From contig JAETXT010000003.1 in assembly GCA_019188255.1 (NCBI GenBank), positions 3,658,001-3,722,000 on the forward strand: a stretch of DNA of 64,000 nucleotides, read 5' to 3'. Below the pieces are notes generated by a model, which was not told where the DNA came from, did no database searches, and saw only the letters and a program-made list of their open reading frames with translations. Position numbers and translations under genes: made by a program. Every line of letters begins with the position of its first letter. Within the stretch, counting starts at the first letter, position 1. This DNA is from Verticillium longisporum (lineage: Eukaryota > Ascomycota > Sordariomycetes > Glomerellales > Plectosphaerellaceae). This document shows positions 10,107-20,979 of the stretch, piece by piece.

Positions 10107-11455
10107 GGGAGACAAGCAGTGAGAAGGTCGTCAAGTCGTATCTCGTCCCGGCTTGCCTGGCTGGCCGGGCCTCATGTCCCAAGGTGGATGCTGTGGTGGG
10201 TGTCATCCCAACTCGAGGCTTCGCTGTCGATCGGCTCCGACGCGAGGTGGAGGGACAGCAGGGTCCGAAATGACGACGGGGATGCCCTGAAGTCGATCAC
10301 ACGGCCGCATTGCCAGAGGATGGTGCGGCAGCATCACAGATGCTCAGGTGCCTGCCATCCCAAAGCTCGGTCTCATCCGACGGGGCCCGTCTCAAGATGA
10401 CCCAAAAAGAGAGAGTTGATGCTAGGGCCGAAGAATGGCACCCTTGATACAGGGCCCTCAAAGAAGCGCGAACCCAAACGGGGGCGCTAATGGTTGGGTT
10501 CTCTGGAAGCGAAATGGCGATGAAGCGCCTCGAACAGGGCCACCCTGGTCGACGACCGGCTGACAGACCACCGTTGAGACGAGCGCGTCCCAAAGTGGAG
10601 AGAGCCGACAGAGTAACTCTCTCCGAAGCGGCTCTGAAGCTTCAGGACGACAGATCTGGGCAGGTAGGCACTCGGCAATCATCTGAGGACTGTTCTGATG
10701 AAGTCGATTGCTCCGAGTCATAGGCGCGGAACATCAGTCATTGTCAAGGCCTTAGTTGCTGTGAAGCTGCATTAGCTGTCAATCTCAACTCGCTGTGAAG
10801 GTGAAAGTCAATCTGTGCTCATCAGACTTGGAAATTTGCAGATCCTCTGTTGTCAGCTTCTCTTTCGTCTCGTGGGATGGGCAACATGCGCCGGTCTCTC
10901 TCGTTCGAGGGGCGGCGGCGGTGGCCAGGCCAGAAAACATGATCGTCGCTGTTCAGTCGCAGTGCTGCGACGCCAGCGTCAAGGAACCATGTCATGCTCC
11001 GCTCCAGGTTCCAGAAACGCGGCACGGGGGTTACGGGTGGAGGCAGGGTGCTCCAAGGTAACGTCGTGGGACGTGCATTGGTGTCTAGACCTGGATGACC
11101 GCGCCGTTGCAGCGGGTCTTCCTCGTCTTGGAGGCGCTGTTTTAAGCTCGTGGGGAGGGGCTCGGATTGAGGCTCGATCGGGCCATGGTTTGCGTCGAAA
11201 TGCCGATATTGCTGTCGAACCAACGTTTCTCTTGGCTCTCTGGTCACGGCGAAGGTGCTTTTCTAGACGAGACTAGAAGTGTGCGGTTTGTGAAGGTGGA
11301 TGGCATAACCAGACTAGATGGGTCTGGGTTGGTTTGGTAGGCATTCATTCCCAGACAGAGAGAGCTTGGCTCTGTTAGACGGGGCTGTGGTGAGCTGTCA
11401 TCCGTCAAGCCACGCGATCTGCACGTCGTGTAGCGCAGGGCCGAGATCAAGATCT

Positions 11456-11563
11456 GACGGCCAGGCACAGGTCGACGGCCAGGCACAGGTCGACGGCCAG
11501 GCACAGGTCGACGGCCAGGCACAGGTCGACGGCCAGGTACAGGTCGACGGCCATTTGCAGGTC
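11456..11563. repeat. Minisatellite, six tandem 18-bp units
   Basis: The unit GACGGCCAGGCACAGGTC is repeated four times exactly, then once with a single change (GGTACAGG), then once diverged (GGCCATTTGCAGGTC). The unit length is a multiple of three and the array is open in several frames, but no flanking coding signal supports a protein. Confidence 0.95.
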
Positions 11564-12485
11564 GCCGACTCCATCGAGACAAGATGGGGGTGGGTAGGGG
11601 GAACGGTGGTTGTGGTGGGAGAGAAGAGACGAGGCAGGCCTGAGAGACCGGCAGGCCTGCAGCCTTGTTGTCTGGTTGAGCATGTTTGAGGACGGGGGGT
11701 AAAAGCGGGGCCCTGCAGGTACCGGAACGTCACCCCTCCGGGTGTCACTTGCCGTGGCACGCCTGGCGAAGGCGCCCGGAGGGCAGCAAGGGCAGGCACC
11801 TACAGTGCCTCACCTGCCTAAACGCCAAGACACCCCGCTGAACCCGCCACACGTGTCCCCGTGCCACCCCTGGCCAGAAGAAGCCCCTCAGCCTCATCCG
11901 GGGTCTCAGGCCGCGTCTGAGACGACATCCCAAACTCCAACCGTCTGGTCTGTCGTTCGTGAGACACCAAAGCAAACTTGCTCTCCAGCGCTCTTTGTCT
12001 CTCTCTCCCCTCACCCTTTCTCGCATGGGACACTGAACCGCCGTCCATCTCGTGATCCCTTCGTCCACGGCATCGCGGCGCCCCCCTGCCCTGCCCTGCC
12101 CCGCCCCTACTCCTCACCCAACCTCGCTTGGCGCTGACGACGCCCTCCCCTGAGCCGCTCACTCCACGCCCACTGTAACGCCCTGCGCGCGCACGGCCAG
12201 CATGGAGCAACCCGCCGTCGCTTCACTCGAGCTGTGGATGCCATCTCACGAGTACCCTACGTCGCTCGCTGCTCCCCGCCTGCTTCAGACGATTCCTCAA
12301 AGCTTGGTCATGACCCTGCCTGTGAAACAACGAGATCGTTCCTGCCTGCTAGCCATGCCAGCCTGTCTGGCCCCCTCCCCTCGAGCCATCATCATGCGGT
12401 TGCAAGACACCACGTTGCTCGTCTGAACACTTGCTGTGCAACGGCGGCTATCGAGGGCAGGACGCCGATCACAACCACCACGTTC

Positions 12486-12522
12486 CTCCTCCTCCTCCTG
12501 CTGCTGCTGCTGCTGCTGCTGT
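12486..12522. repeat. Trinucleotide repeat (CCT)n(GCT)n
   Basis: Five CCT units run directly into seven or more GCT units. The sequence is intergenic. Confidence 0.9.
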
Positions 12523-13220
12523 GCTGGAAATAAACATCCCCCCTCTCTCTCCCCAGAATAGCTTGTTCGATCGCCCGTGTCATGTCAGCAACTCGTCTGA
12601 AGGCAGTGTCTCCCTCTCTTCTTCTCCATCACGTCCTCAAGTCAGGCAGGCAGTAGTTTCCACCATTCCCGTCCCCGACCAGCACGAGCCGCTCTCAATC
12701 TCGGCTTGGCCGTCATCCGATCTTCGCCTGAACAGAAACATATCACTCACATCCCCGGCCCCTTTCCATGTCGTCATTGCTGGCATCACTAGAATAGCCA
12801 TCCCAGGGACGCGTCTCAATCTCCCAATATCCCAGAACCCATCTGAGGGCAAAGGCCAACCGTCCGTCCCATCAACGACGATGTTCCTAGGGCCAAGTAT
12901 TGTCAATCGTCACGTTGGCCGTATGTCTCTCAGTTAACCATTTATTAACAGAAGCTCAGCACGAAAAATGTTCGCCAGCTCATGCACATTAAAAACACTT
13001 CATAATGCCCTCTTCATAACCTCATGTCGTTGTCTTCCCTGGCGTATTCATGCATGTGATAATTCCTTCGTGATCCCCACCATCTCTAAAATCAATCCCA
13101 TATTCTGGCATGAGTGCTTCTACCTCCGCTCATGTAGCGGTCCCTGTTGGCTTTGTAGGAGCTCATGGTATCTCATTGCTCGGGATACTTGTGGGCAGCG
13201 GCCTAAGTCGCACCTTGTTC

Positions 13221-16200
13221 TTAGACCCCCATAACCCTGGCAGTAAATAACCTGGGACCGCTCGGTAGCCCGGTAGTCTGAGGCTGAGGCGCGAAACGAG
13301 CCGAACAAGCCGCAGTAACGAGTGTCGTGACGGGCGTTGGCCCTTGGTTTTCAGAGTCGTTTGCGTCATACATACCCCTGGCTCGTTTCTCGCCAGACGC
13401 ACCGCCGTACGAGCCCGCTTCATTCGTGTCCGCTGGTCGGTTGACCGCCGTGCCATCTTTACTGTAGACCGTAAGAGCCCAAGATCCGCCACAGAGCTCG
13501 GTCGGGTTGCCGTCGCAGACCATGCGACACTGCACATCAGGAAGGCGCTTGGCGTTTTGGAACACGTTGCCGCACCAGCACTCCCGATGATACTCAGTAC
13601 CTGCGAGTTTGAAGCCCTTCGAGTCGCAGTACGCAACGCACTTTTCATTGGACATGTGGCCTGCGTAGTAGTCTCTTGGGTCGCAGTCCAGCGTTCGCTG
13701 CGGATTGTCGTTGAAGCAGCCGAGGTATGACCATCCGCCTGCAATTGGGGCTACTCTGGCAGCGATGCCATCGTCTCCTTCGCCGACATCATCATCAGGC
13801 GGTACAGCTCCATTGCTGTTGTCTGATGAGACTCCATACGGAGCTGGACGACTGCCCGGGGAATTGCCAGCTGGACATCCCACCCCCGTGCAATCTCCGT
13901 TACTGTTGTCAGTTCCAGTGCTTTGACCGCTTCCTGGGTAGTTTGAAGGGCATCCAACTCCTGTGCATATACCTTCTCCACCTGGATTTCCTGGGGTGCC
14001 TGTAAGTGGAGGACAGGTCGGCCCTGAGCACATGGGAGGAGCGTGATCTTGTTCGCCAGCACCATTGTTATTATATGGTCCCTCCACAGTACTTGCATTA
14101 TCACTGCCGCCTGATCCCCCGTTCGGATTGCTGCCAGGGCTGCCATTCGATCCGCTGCCAGGGCCGTTGCCGGCGCCGTCGCCGTGTCCAATGTTTGATC
14201 CAGAAATTGGATCATTTGTGGGCGATTGAGGGACCGCAACAGTTGTCGTAATGACCATTGGAGGGGGTGAAGCACATGTGGGTGGAACAGGGGTTGGACC
14301 CCGTGCACAATACCATCCACCATCGCAATGATAGCATGGCCATCCCCATCCACAAGGGCATTTTTGCATTGGCGTTTCTTTTGGGGGACAGAACCACCCG
14401 TCTAGGCATTCTTTGCAAGAATACCCTCGCCCCGGGCATGGTCCCAGAATCGGATCGGGAATAGTTGGCGAAGGCACCGGGCAATTAGGCCCAGGATATG
14501 TCGGGCAAGCTGGACAAGCAGACGAAGGGGTAGCCACAAGGGTTGAGGATGAAGCAGAAGAACCGGCTGGGACACCGCTGCCCGGCAATCCGTCGTTTGT
14601 TGAATCAGGACTGCCAGGGGTACCACCCTCATTTGGGGAGCCGGCACCCGGAATATTGTTGTCTTGTCCAGGAGCTTGCGGCGGCAATTGAGCCCCAGAG
14701 AGGCTGCCTGGATCGGATTGGGAAGCAGGCGGCTGGGCTACAGCAGGCTGACCTAGATTCTGTGGGTTTGGCTGCCCAGAGCCTGAAATGGCAGGGGCTG
14801 GTCCTAGCTGTAGTCCTTGAGCAGGTTGGGACACATAGCCAGGTTGAGGCCCGTCGCCAGGCTGTGGTCCGTCGCCAGGCTGTGGTCCTTCGCCAGGCTG
14901 CGGACCGTCGCCGGGCTGGGGCCCATACCCGGGCCGCGGGGCTTGTTCATCTGAGGACACTCCGTTATTGCTGGAACCACTATTGGCTTGTGGCTGTTGT
15001 CCGGGTTGTACACCTTGACTGTTCTGCTGCGTCGTGCCAGGGCTCGTACCAGGCTGCTGAGTAGATCCATCGCCGGACTGCGAGGTTTGACCCGACTGCT
15101 GAGTATTTCCGCCTGGCTGATTGCCTGTTGCTGGGTGTAGCGTTGAACCCTGACCTTGCTGCCCATCTTGCTGTTGGTCGCCAGCCTGCTGAGCTCCGGC
15201 TTGCTGAGGTTGGCCCGCGGGCTGACTCGTAGACTGACCCTGCGCCGGCTGGCCCTGTCCTTGCTGTTGAGGCTGGTCAGCAGGCAGACGCGGTTCTGGT
15301 TGCTGTTGCTCTCCTTGGGGGCTAGGTGATTGAGCTTGGCCCGGTGATGGTCCGGTGCCGGGTGGTTGTTGTCCGGGCTGCTGTCCAGAACCGTCAGCTC
15401 CGGGCTCTGGTTGGGGAGCAGGGTATCCTTGGAGTGGCTGGGCAGTGACTTGAGGCTGTCCTGGGCCCAAGACGTCGGTGAACACTGTCACGAGAGGTTC
15501 AGTTGGCTGGTCTGCAGGAAATCCTTGGGAATCGGCCCAACCGCCACCTTGCTGAGCCCCTCCGTCTGGCGTGCCGCTGCTCGGTGAAGCCTCAAGGCCT
15601 GCTGGAAGAGCAGCAGTCGTGAACAAACCGCCCGGCACCAGGATTGTATCACTAGAAGGCGGTGCAACTCCTTTGCCAGGACTAAATTGGGCCCCTGCTG
15701 CAGCTCCTATGCTGTCGTCATTGTGTGAGACGCCATCGGTCGATGGCGGGGTGGGCACGCTGTTGAGAAGTGAAGCACCGTTGTTGGGGTACCCCATGCG
15801 CGTAGGATCGTCATTGACACCGGCACCCGCTGCATTGCTGGCCGGCAGGCTGGTTGCAGTTGAGGGCGACTAGACCTGTCCTGCTAGAGTCGTTGCCTCC
15901 CGAGTATCCGGCGGTAGAACGAGACTGGCTTGATTCGGGGCGTCTACGACGGGAGTTGTTGGCGGCTGGTTCATTCCTCCTGCTCCTTCCGCATCGCCAA
16001 GACCACCTGGAAGCTGGCCGTTAGTTGTACTCTCGTCACCAAAGGTTTCTGGAACTGAAGGGGCATCGTCGTGATCCAGCATGCTTGGCACTGGCAGAGG
16101 CAGAGAGTCGTCGACTTGTGAAGCGTGGTTGCTGGAGGTGTCGCCTAGTGCTGGCATGACACCAGGGCCGTTGTTGATACTACCAGGTACAGGCGTTTCA

Positions 16201-16526
16201 TTGGAGACAGTGAGATCGATCTTGTGAGGAAGCTGTGGTTCAGAGTTGTCCACGATGAGGCCAGAGTTCTTTGGATCGGGATCGCCCCGGCTGACCTGAA
16301 GACCGAAGGCACCCCATGGAACACCGAATAGCTGTCTTCTCTCGGCAGGAGTATGTCCGTTTGAAGAGAGCGAGTCACCTCTTCGGTTCTCGTCAAAGAC
16401 GGGTGATGCTGCGACCAGTCCCGAAGCAACTAGGACGACAAGATAATAGAATAGAAGACAATAGTAAGAGGAATGGCATTTGCAAGGGCGCGGACTTGAT
16501 TGCCGCAATAGCGTATTGAGGAGCAT
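13221..16526 (-). CDS. Secreted Pro/Gln/Gly-rich WSC-domain protein with an in-frame TAG
   Basis: Two open segments in the same frame (16526-15873 and 15869-13221) are separated only by TAG at 15870-15872; together they span 1102 codons. The N-terminus has a hydrophobic signal segment (LLFYYLVVLVASGLVAA). A long disordered region rich in Gln, Pro, Gly and Ser follows, including tandem GPQPGDGPQPGEG units (about 14831-14940). Next come Cys-rich blocks with CPACPTYPGPNCP, GYSCKECLDGWFCP and CDGGWYC, then a Ser/Gly/Asn-rich linker. A WSC domain ends the conserved part (about 13742-13460): GGWSYLGCFND, CVAYCDSKGF, ECWCGNVF and CGGSWALTVY. WSC domains bind wall glycans and occur in surface sensors and adhesin-like proteins. 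No transmembrane helix follows the WSC domain, so secretion is more likely than a Wsc-type sensor. I found no convincing frame-preserving intron that removes the TAG. Confidence 0.75.
14831..14940 (-). repeat. In-gene tandem 18-bp repeat (GPQPGD units)
   Basis: About six units of 18 bp encode G-P-Q-P-G-D/E in the disordered part of the WSC protein. The repeat is in frame, so copy-number change would not disrupt reading. Confidence 0.85.
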
Positions 16527-17327
16527 CTTTGCGGGTAGTATGCTTGAAAAGCAAACGGTTCTCTCGCCTTTTTTTCTAGACTAGACTGGCAGATTCTGAT
16601 GGCGATGAGTAAGACTCGAACGAAAAGAAAGGACTTCCAAAAGGTTGGTACCAAGAAAGACAGCCAAAAAGCGAGGTCGGGGGATTGCCAGAAGGAGAGC
16701 GTTGTTGATGCATTGGAGGAGGAGACAGACTTTGAGAATGGAACAAACGAGACGAAGTGATAGATATGGCTGCTAGCTCTCGATGCAGGTACCATTGACC
16801 ATCCTCACACTTTCCTCGGACTGTCGTTGCCTTTGGATACATGGAAAGAGCTTCAGTTAGTCCAGTCAGCCCGTGGCAGTCGAGCCGCCTTGCACCACTA
16901 AGAGTCACTCCCCTTGAAGAACCTATTCCCCCGAGCTTCCTTCATCCTAATTCATGTGCTTCGTTTAGTCTGGTCAGAGGAAGATGAGAAGCTGCCTGGA
17001 AAGAGACGCCTGGGTTTCTTTCATTCTTCATGATGCAAATCTGCCTGTCGACATCACAGGAAGGTGGGGTGAAGTTGGCGGGGCAGTCGCAACGCGCGCA
17101 CAGACCACACCTTAATGCATCCCCGGGCCAGTCAATCCCCGACCGCCGACAAAATTTCCAAAAAATTTGGCAAGAGACTGTTCTGCAGCAGCTTCCCTCC
17201 CGAAGACCTGAAGAAGCTCGCCAGGCACCACGTTCCCCCCTCCCACCGGCTCCGTGACAGCCTCCTCAACGCGAACCGACACCGATTGATCCATTCGATT
17301 AAACGAGGCCATAGCCAGCGTCCAACC
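16527..17327. other. Divergent promoter region between the WSC-protein and UTP4 genes
   Basis: The 800 bp region separates two divergently transcribed genes. An open frame leads into UTP4 from 17115 but has no family support before the ATG at 17328. No other gene is seen. Confidence 0.6.
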
Positions 17328-20112
17328 ATGGACATCCACCGCTGCCGCTTCGTTCCTTATCCTCCTTCCCCCATCAACGCCCTCGCCTTTTCCCGCCCCT
17401 CCACCCGTTCTACCCTCCAGGCGAGCCTCAACCGCCTCGCTGTCGGACGCGCAAATGGCGACATTGAGCTATGGAATCCCTCCAGTGGCGCCTGGCACCA
17501 AGAGAAGATCATTCATGGCGGCAACGACCGCTCTGTCGACGGTCTTGTGTGGGTCGTTGAGCCCGACGAGGAGCTTCCTCACACCTCTCTCGATACCCCC
17601 GCCGACAAGGCACCCATCATTCCCGGCCGCTCCCGCCTCTTCAGCATAGGCTACACCTCTGCCGTCACAGAATGGGATCTCGAGAAGGGACGGCCTCTCC
17701 GCACCGCCAGCGGCCAGCATGGCGATATCTGGTGCATCGCCGCCCAGCCCGCCCCGACCGGCAACAAGGCCCTCGCCTCTCCCAGTGATGGCGTCTCCAA
17801 GCTCGTTGCAGGCACCATCGACGGTGCCCTGGCCATCTACACCATTGCCGACTCGGACCTTCGCTTCCAGCGTCTCCTCGTCAAGTCTCCCGCTCGCAAG
17901 ACGCAGATGGTGAGCATTGCCTTCCAGTCCCGCGATGTTGTCGTTGTCGGCTGCAGCGATTCCACCCTTCGCGCCTATGATATGCGCAACGGCTTGATGC
18001 TACGCAAGATGACACTCGGTGCCGACCTTGCCGGCGGCTCCAAGGAGATCATTGTCTGGTCCGTCAAGTGTCTGCCTAACGGCGACATCGTTTCCGGCGA
18101 TTCGACTGGCCACGTGACTATATGGGACGGAAAGACGTACACCCAGATGCAAAGACTGCAGAGCCATCGCCAGGATGTCCTCAGTCTGGCGACAAGCAAT
18201 GACGGAACTGCACTGCTGAGTGGAGGCATGGATCGTAGGACCGTTCTGTACAAGAAGACCGCTGGCGCAGGCTCCAGGTGGGGCAAGGTTTGGAGCAGGA
18301 AATACCACGATCACGATGTCAAGGCTATGGCTTCCTTCGAGAGCGCAAAAATGAGTGTTGTGGTATCAGGAGGTGAGCACAAGTCCTGAGTTCTTCTCCT
18401 TTCTCACTGATGCTAACCTGATAGGACCCGATGCGTCCCCGGTTGTGCTCCCTCTCAAGGAGCTCGGCCGTGAGAACCACCGCACACTCCAGAACCTTCC
18501 TCAACAGCCACCTCTCCAGAGTGCACCCAAGGCGCGCCTCATCGTGAGCTGGTGGGACCGAGAGGTCAACATTTGGAAGCTGCGCCAGACCTTTGACGGT
18601 GTCTACAACAACGACGCCGAGGACGTTAATAAGAACCGCAAGCTTCTAAAGACCATTCTTATCAAGGGCGAATCTAGCATTTCCGCAGCCTCCATTTCCC
18701 CTGATGGAAGCGTGCTCGCCGTGGCTACAGCCACCGAGTTCAAGGCCTTCCACCTCCAGCACCAGAACCCTACCAAGCCCTCCGACATTCGGCTCTCGCA
18801 GATTGAGGTCCCCGCCTCGCTCGCCAACAACGGAGCCAACTTGGTGCAGATATCGCCGGACGGAAACTGGCTCGTTGCGATCCAGGACGGAACCAGGATG
18901 CTCCTGTTGCGAATCAAGCGCGACACCACCAGTGACGAGGCCCCGACTCTGGCCAGGCCGCAGAGCGTGACGCGCATGAAGCGTAAGATCCCCAAGCACT
19001 TGAAATTAGGAGGTCTTGGCAACTACGAAAGGACCATTACGCACGCGACCTTTGCCCCTGACAGCAAAATGCTCGCTGTGGCCGATCTGGCTGGCTACAT
19101 CGATACCTGGGTTCTTCGCTCCGACGGTGAGACCGACGAAGATGACGACGCGTCATCCGACAGCGACTTTTCCGAGAGTGAGGCCGACGTCGAGGAGGCT
19201 GACGACGCAACGGGTAGCAAAGAGCGATGGCAGCACACCCCCGCGTCCACGCTGCTGCCCAAGCTGCCTGCGCCGCCTGTCGTCCTGTCTTTCGCGCCCG
19301 AGGCGCCTGACGCACCCTACACCCCCCCCGCCGTCACAAACGTCTGGCACATACTAGCATTCAACCCGCTCGAGGGCGGTCTGACGCCTTGGTCCCGCCG
19401 CAACCCCTCCGCTCGTCTGCCCAACACCATCCGCGACACGCGCGACCTTGCCAAGGGAATTCTCTGGCAGGGTCCCCGCGCCTGGATCTACGGCGTGTCG
19501 TTCCTCTTCATGCTCGACCTGTCGCAGGACCTCAGTGACCCCAGCGCCGCCTCCACGGCCCTGACTACCGATAGCAACGCGTCAGCGCTTGCCAAGGCGG
19601 GCCAGAAGAGGAAGCGCAAGGCAGAGAGCGGTGCGGGCAACCGCATGGCCATCGGTTCTCTCGTCCCCCAGCAGGTTGACCGCTATGTCAGCGGCAAGGA
19701 CTGGCAGACCGACCTCGAGAACGCGGCGGCGGCGACGCGATCCGAGGGCAGCGACTCGGATATGGCGCATGCCGCTCAGGAGGAGGAGGACGACGACGAT
19801 GAAGACAACGTCTACGACGATCTCGGCAACGAGAGCGAGCATGATGCGCTCGCGGCGCTGCGGAACCGGGACACGCAGATGGATGCCAGCAGCGGCTCCG
19901 GACGCAAGAAGTGGTGGTACACGTACAAGTACAGGCCGATCCTTGGCATTGTAGCCCTGGACCCTGCCGGTGATGGCGCCGCTCAGCCGGCGTCCGAGTC
20001 GGGCGATTCAATGGATCTGCCATCACTGGAGGCTGTCCTCGTGGAGAGGCCACTGTGGGACGTTGACCTCCCCGAGCGGTACTTTGGCGCTAACGAGGCT
20101 GAGAGGAGATGA
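17328..20112 (+). CDS. utp4: UTP4 (cirhin), WD40 subunit of the t-UTP/UtpA complex
   Basis: Exons 17328-18372 and 18425-20112 flank a 52-nt intron (GTGAGC donor, GCTAAC branch, ATAG acceptor) and encode 910 residues. UTP4 is part of the UtpA/t-UTP complex that binds nascent 35S pre-rRNA and nucleates the small-subunit processome in the nucleolus. The start MDIHRCRFVPYPPSPINALAFS matches the family's beginning, so I prefer 17328 over the upstream in-frame ATG at 17115. Beta-propeller repeats are visible: ANGDIELWNP, SAVTEWDLEKGRPLRT, VSGDSTGHVTIWDGKT, LLSGGMDRRTVLY and LIVSWWDREVNIWKL. Inserts between later blades are acidic (DGETDEDDDASSDSDF; EEEDDDDEDNVYDD) with one KRKRKAE basic patch. Length suits filamentous-fungal orthologues. 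Confidence 0.9.
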
Positions 20113-20958
20113 GTGGCATGACATTGTACTGTGTAGACAAGCAAAACGGGCGGCGGTGAAAGAGGAGGATCGCGTCAAGCATGCCGCAGAGGAGAGGAGG
20201 CGGGACAAGCTAATTCCTGCAGCCTGTCGATAGAAGATGGGGCAGTTGCGGTCTGTTCTTCCCGGGGTAGTCTCTGGAGTCAAAATCTATTCGCTTCCGG
20301 TTTTTCAAACTTGGTCCACCACACTGCGCCTGACAGCCACGCATGCGACCCCGTGCCAAGGCCCATCTCGATGGCAAAGCTTGTTCTCGCTCAGTCCGGA
20401 CCGGCCTCCCTCTATGTGACACGTCAGGCCTGCCCGATAGTGATGGTAAGTGTGGGCCGGCTGCTGGCCGTGCTTTGCCCATGCAGAGGCGTTCTATCGC
20501 GATGGGGAGGTTCCTCGAAGATGCATGGCCAACAGAGCATAGACAGAACAAGCTCCATGGCTTGCGTCAGGGGCGGAATCGAGTGGGGAGAGTGACGGGC
20601 GCTGGCCTCTTCTTTTCTTTCTTTTTTTCTTTTCTCCTTTTGCTCCTTATTTCGTTCCCCTTAGTCTGTCTGATGGTGATTTACACGGCTCGCTGGGCCC
20701 GAAGGAAGGTTCGTCGGCATCTCTGGCGACTCAGCCGGCCTGGAACATCACGGGACCCCTTCTCGAACTCTGACGCAACCGTGCCCTCAGCCGCGCACAC
20801 TCAAGTATACAAACACTTTTTGCAGTACAAGCGATTGCGACATGAGCCATCCCGGGGAAAAGGGGGCGGGGCCGCAGGCGAACGTCATTTTGGTACGGTG
20901 TCGTCACTTGGTGATTAGGTTCAAGAGGGTCAAGGCTGTTTGCGCGCACCGCTGAGAC

Positions 20959-20979
20959 CAGACAGACAGACAGACAGAC
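20959..20979. repeat. (GACA)n tetranucleotide repeat
   Basis: Five to six GACA units in intergenic sequence. Confidence 0.85.

Larger units (their letters stand above)
9820..13220. other. Intergenic region of 3.4 kb with no supportable gene
   Basis: Small open frames on both strands show no domains. The region holds a TATA-like element upstream of the minus-strand repeat protein, an 18-bp minisatellite (11456-11563), a triplet repeat (about 12486-12522) and C-rich promoter-like tracts. The minisatellite reads through open frames on both strands, producing repetitive peptides that I do not accept as genes. Confidence 0.6.

Noticed and set aside
14831..14940. Regular spaced repeats as a possible CRISPR array
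   Set aside because: Units are contiguous without spacers and in frame with coding sequence; a eukaryotic protein repeat.
15780..15980. An intron to remove the TAG at 15870
   Set aside because: Only a GTCTCG-to-TGCAG pair of about 96 nt preserves the frame, and its donor is far from the GTAAGT/GTGAGT consensus used by every other intron in the window. I leave the stop as unresolved.
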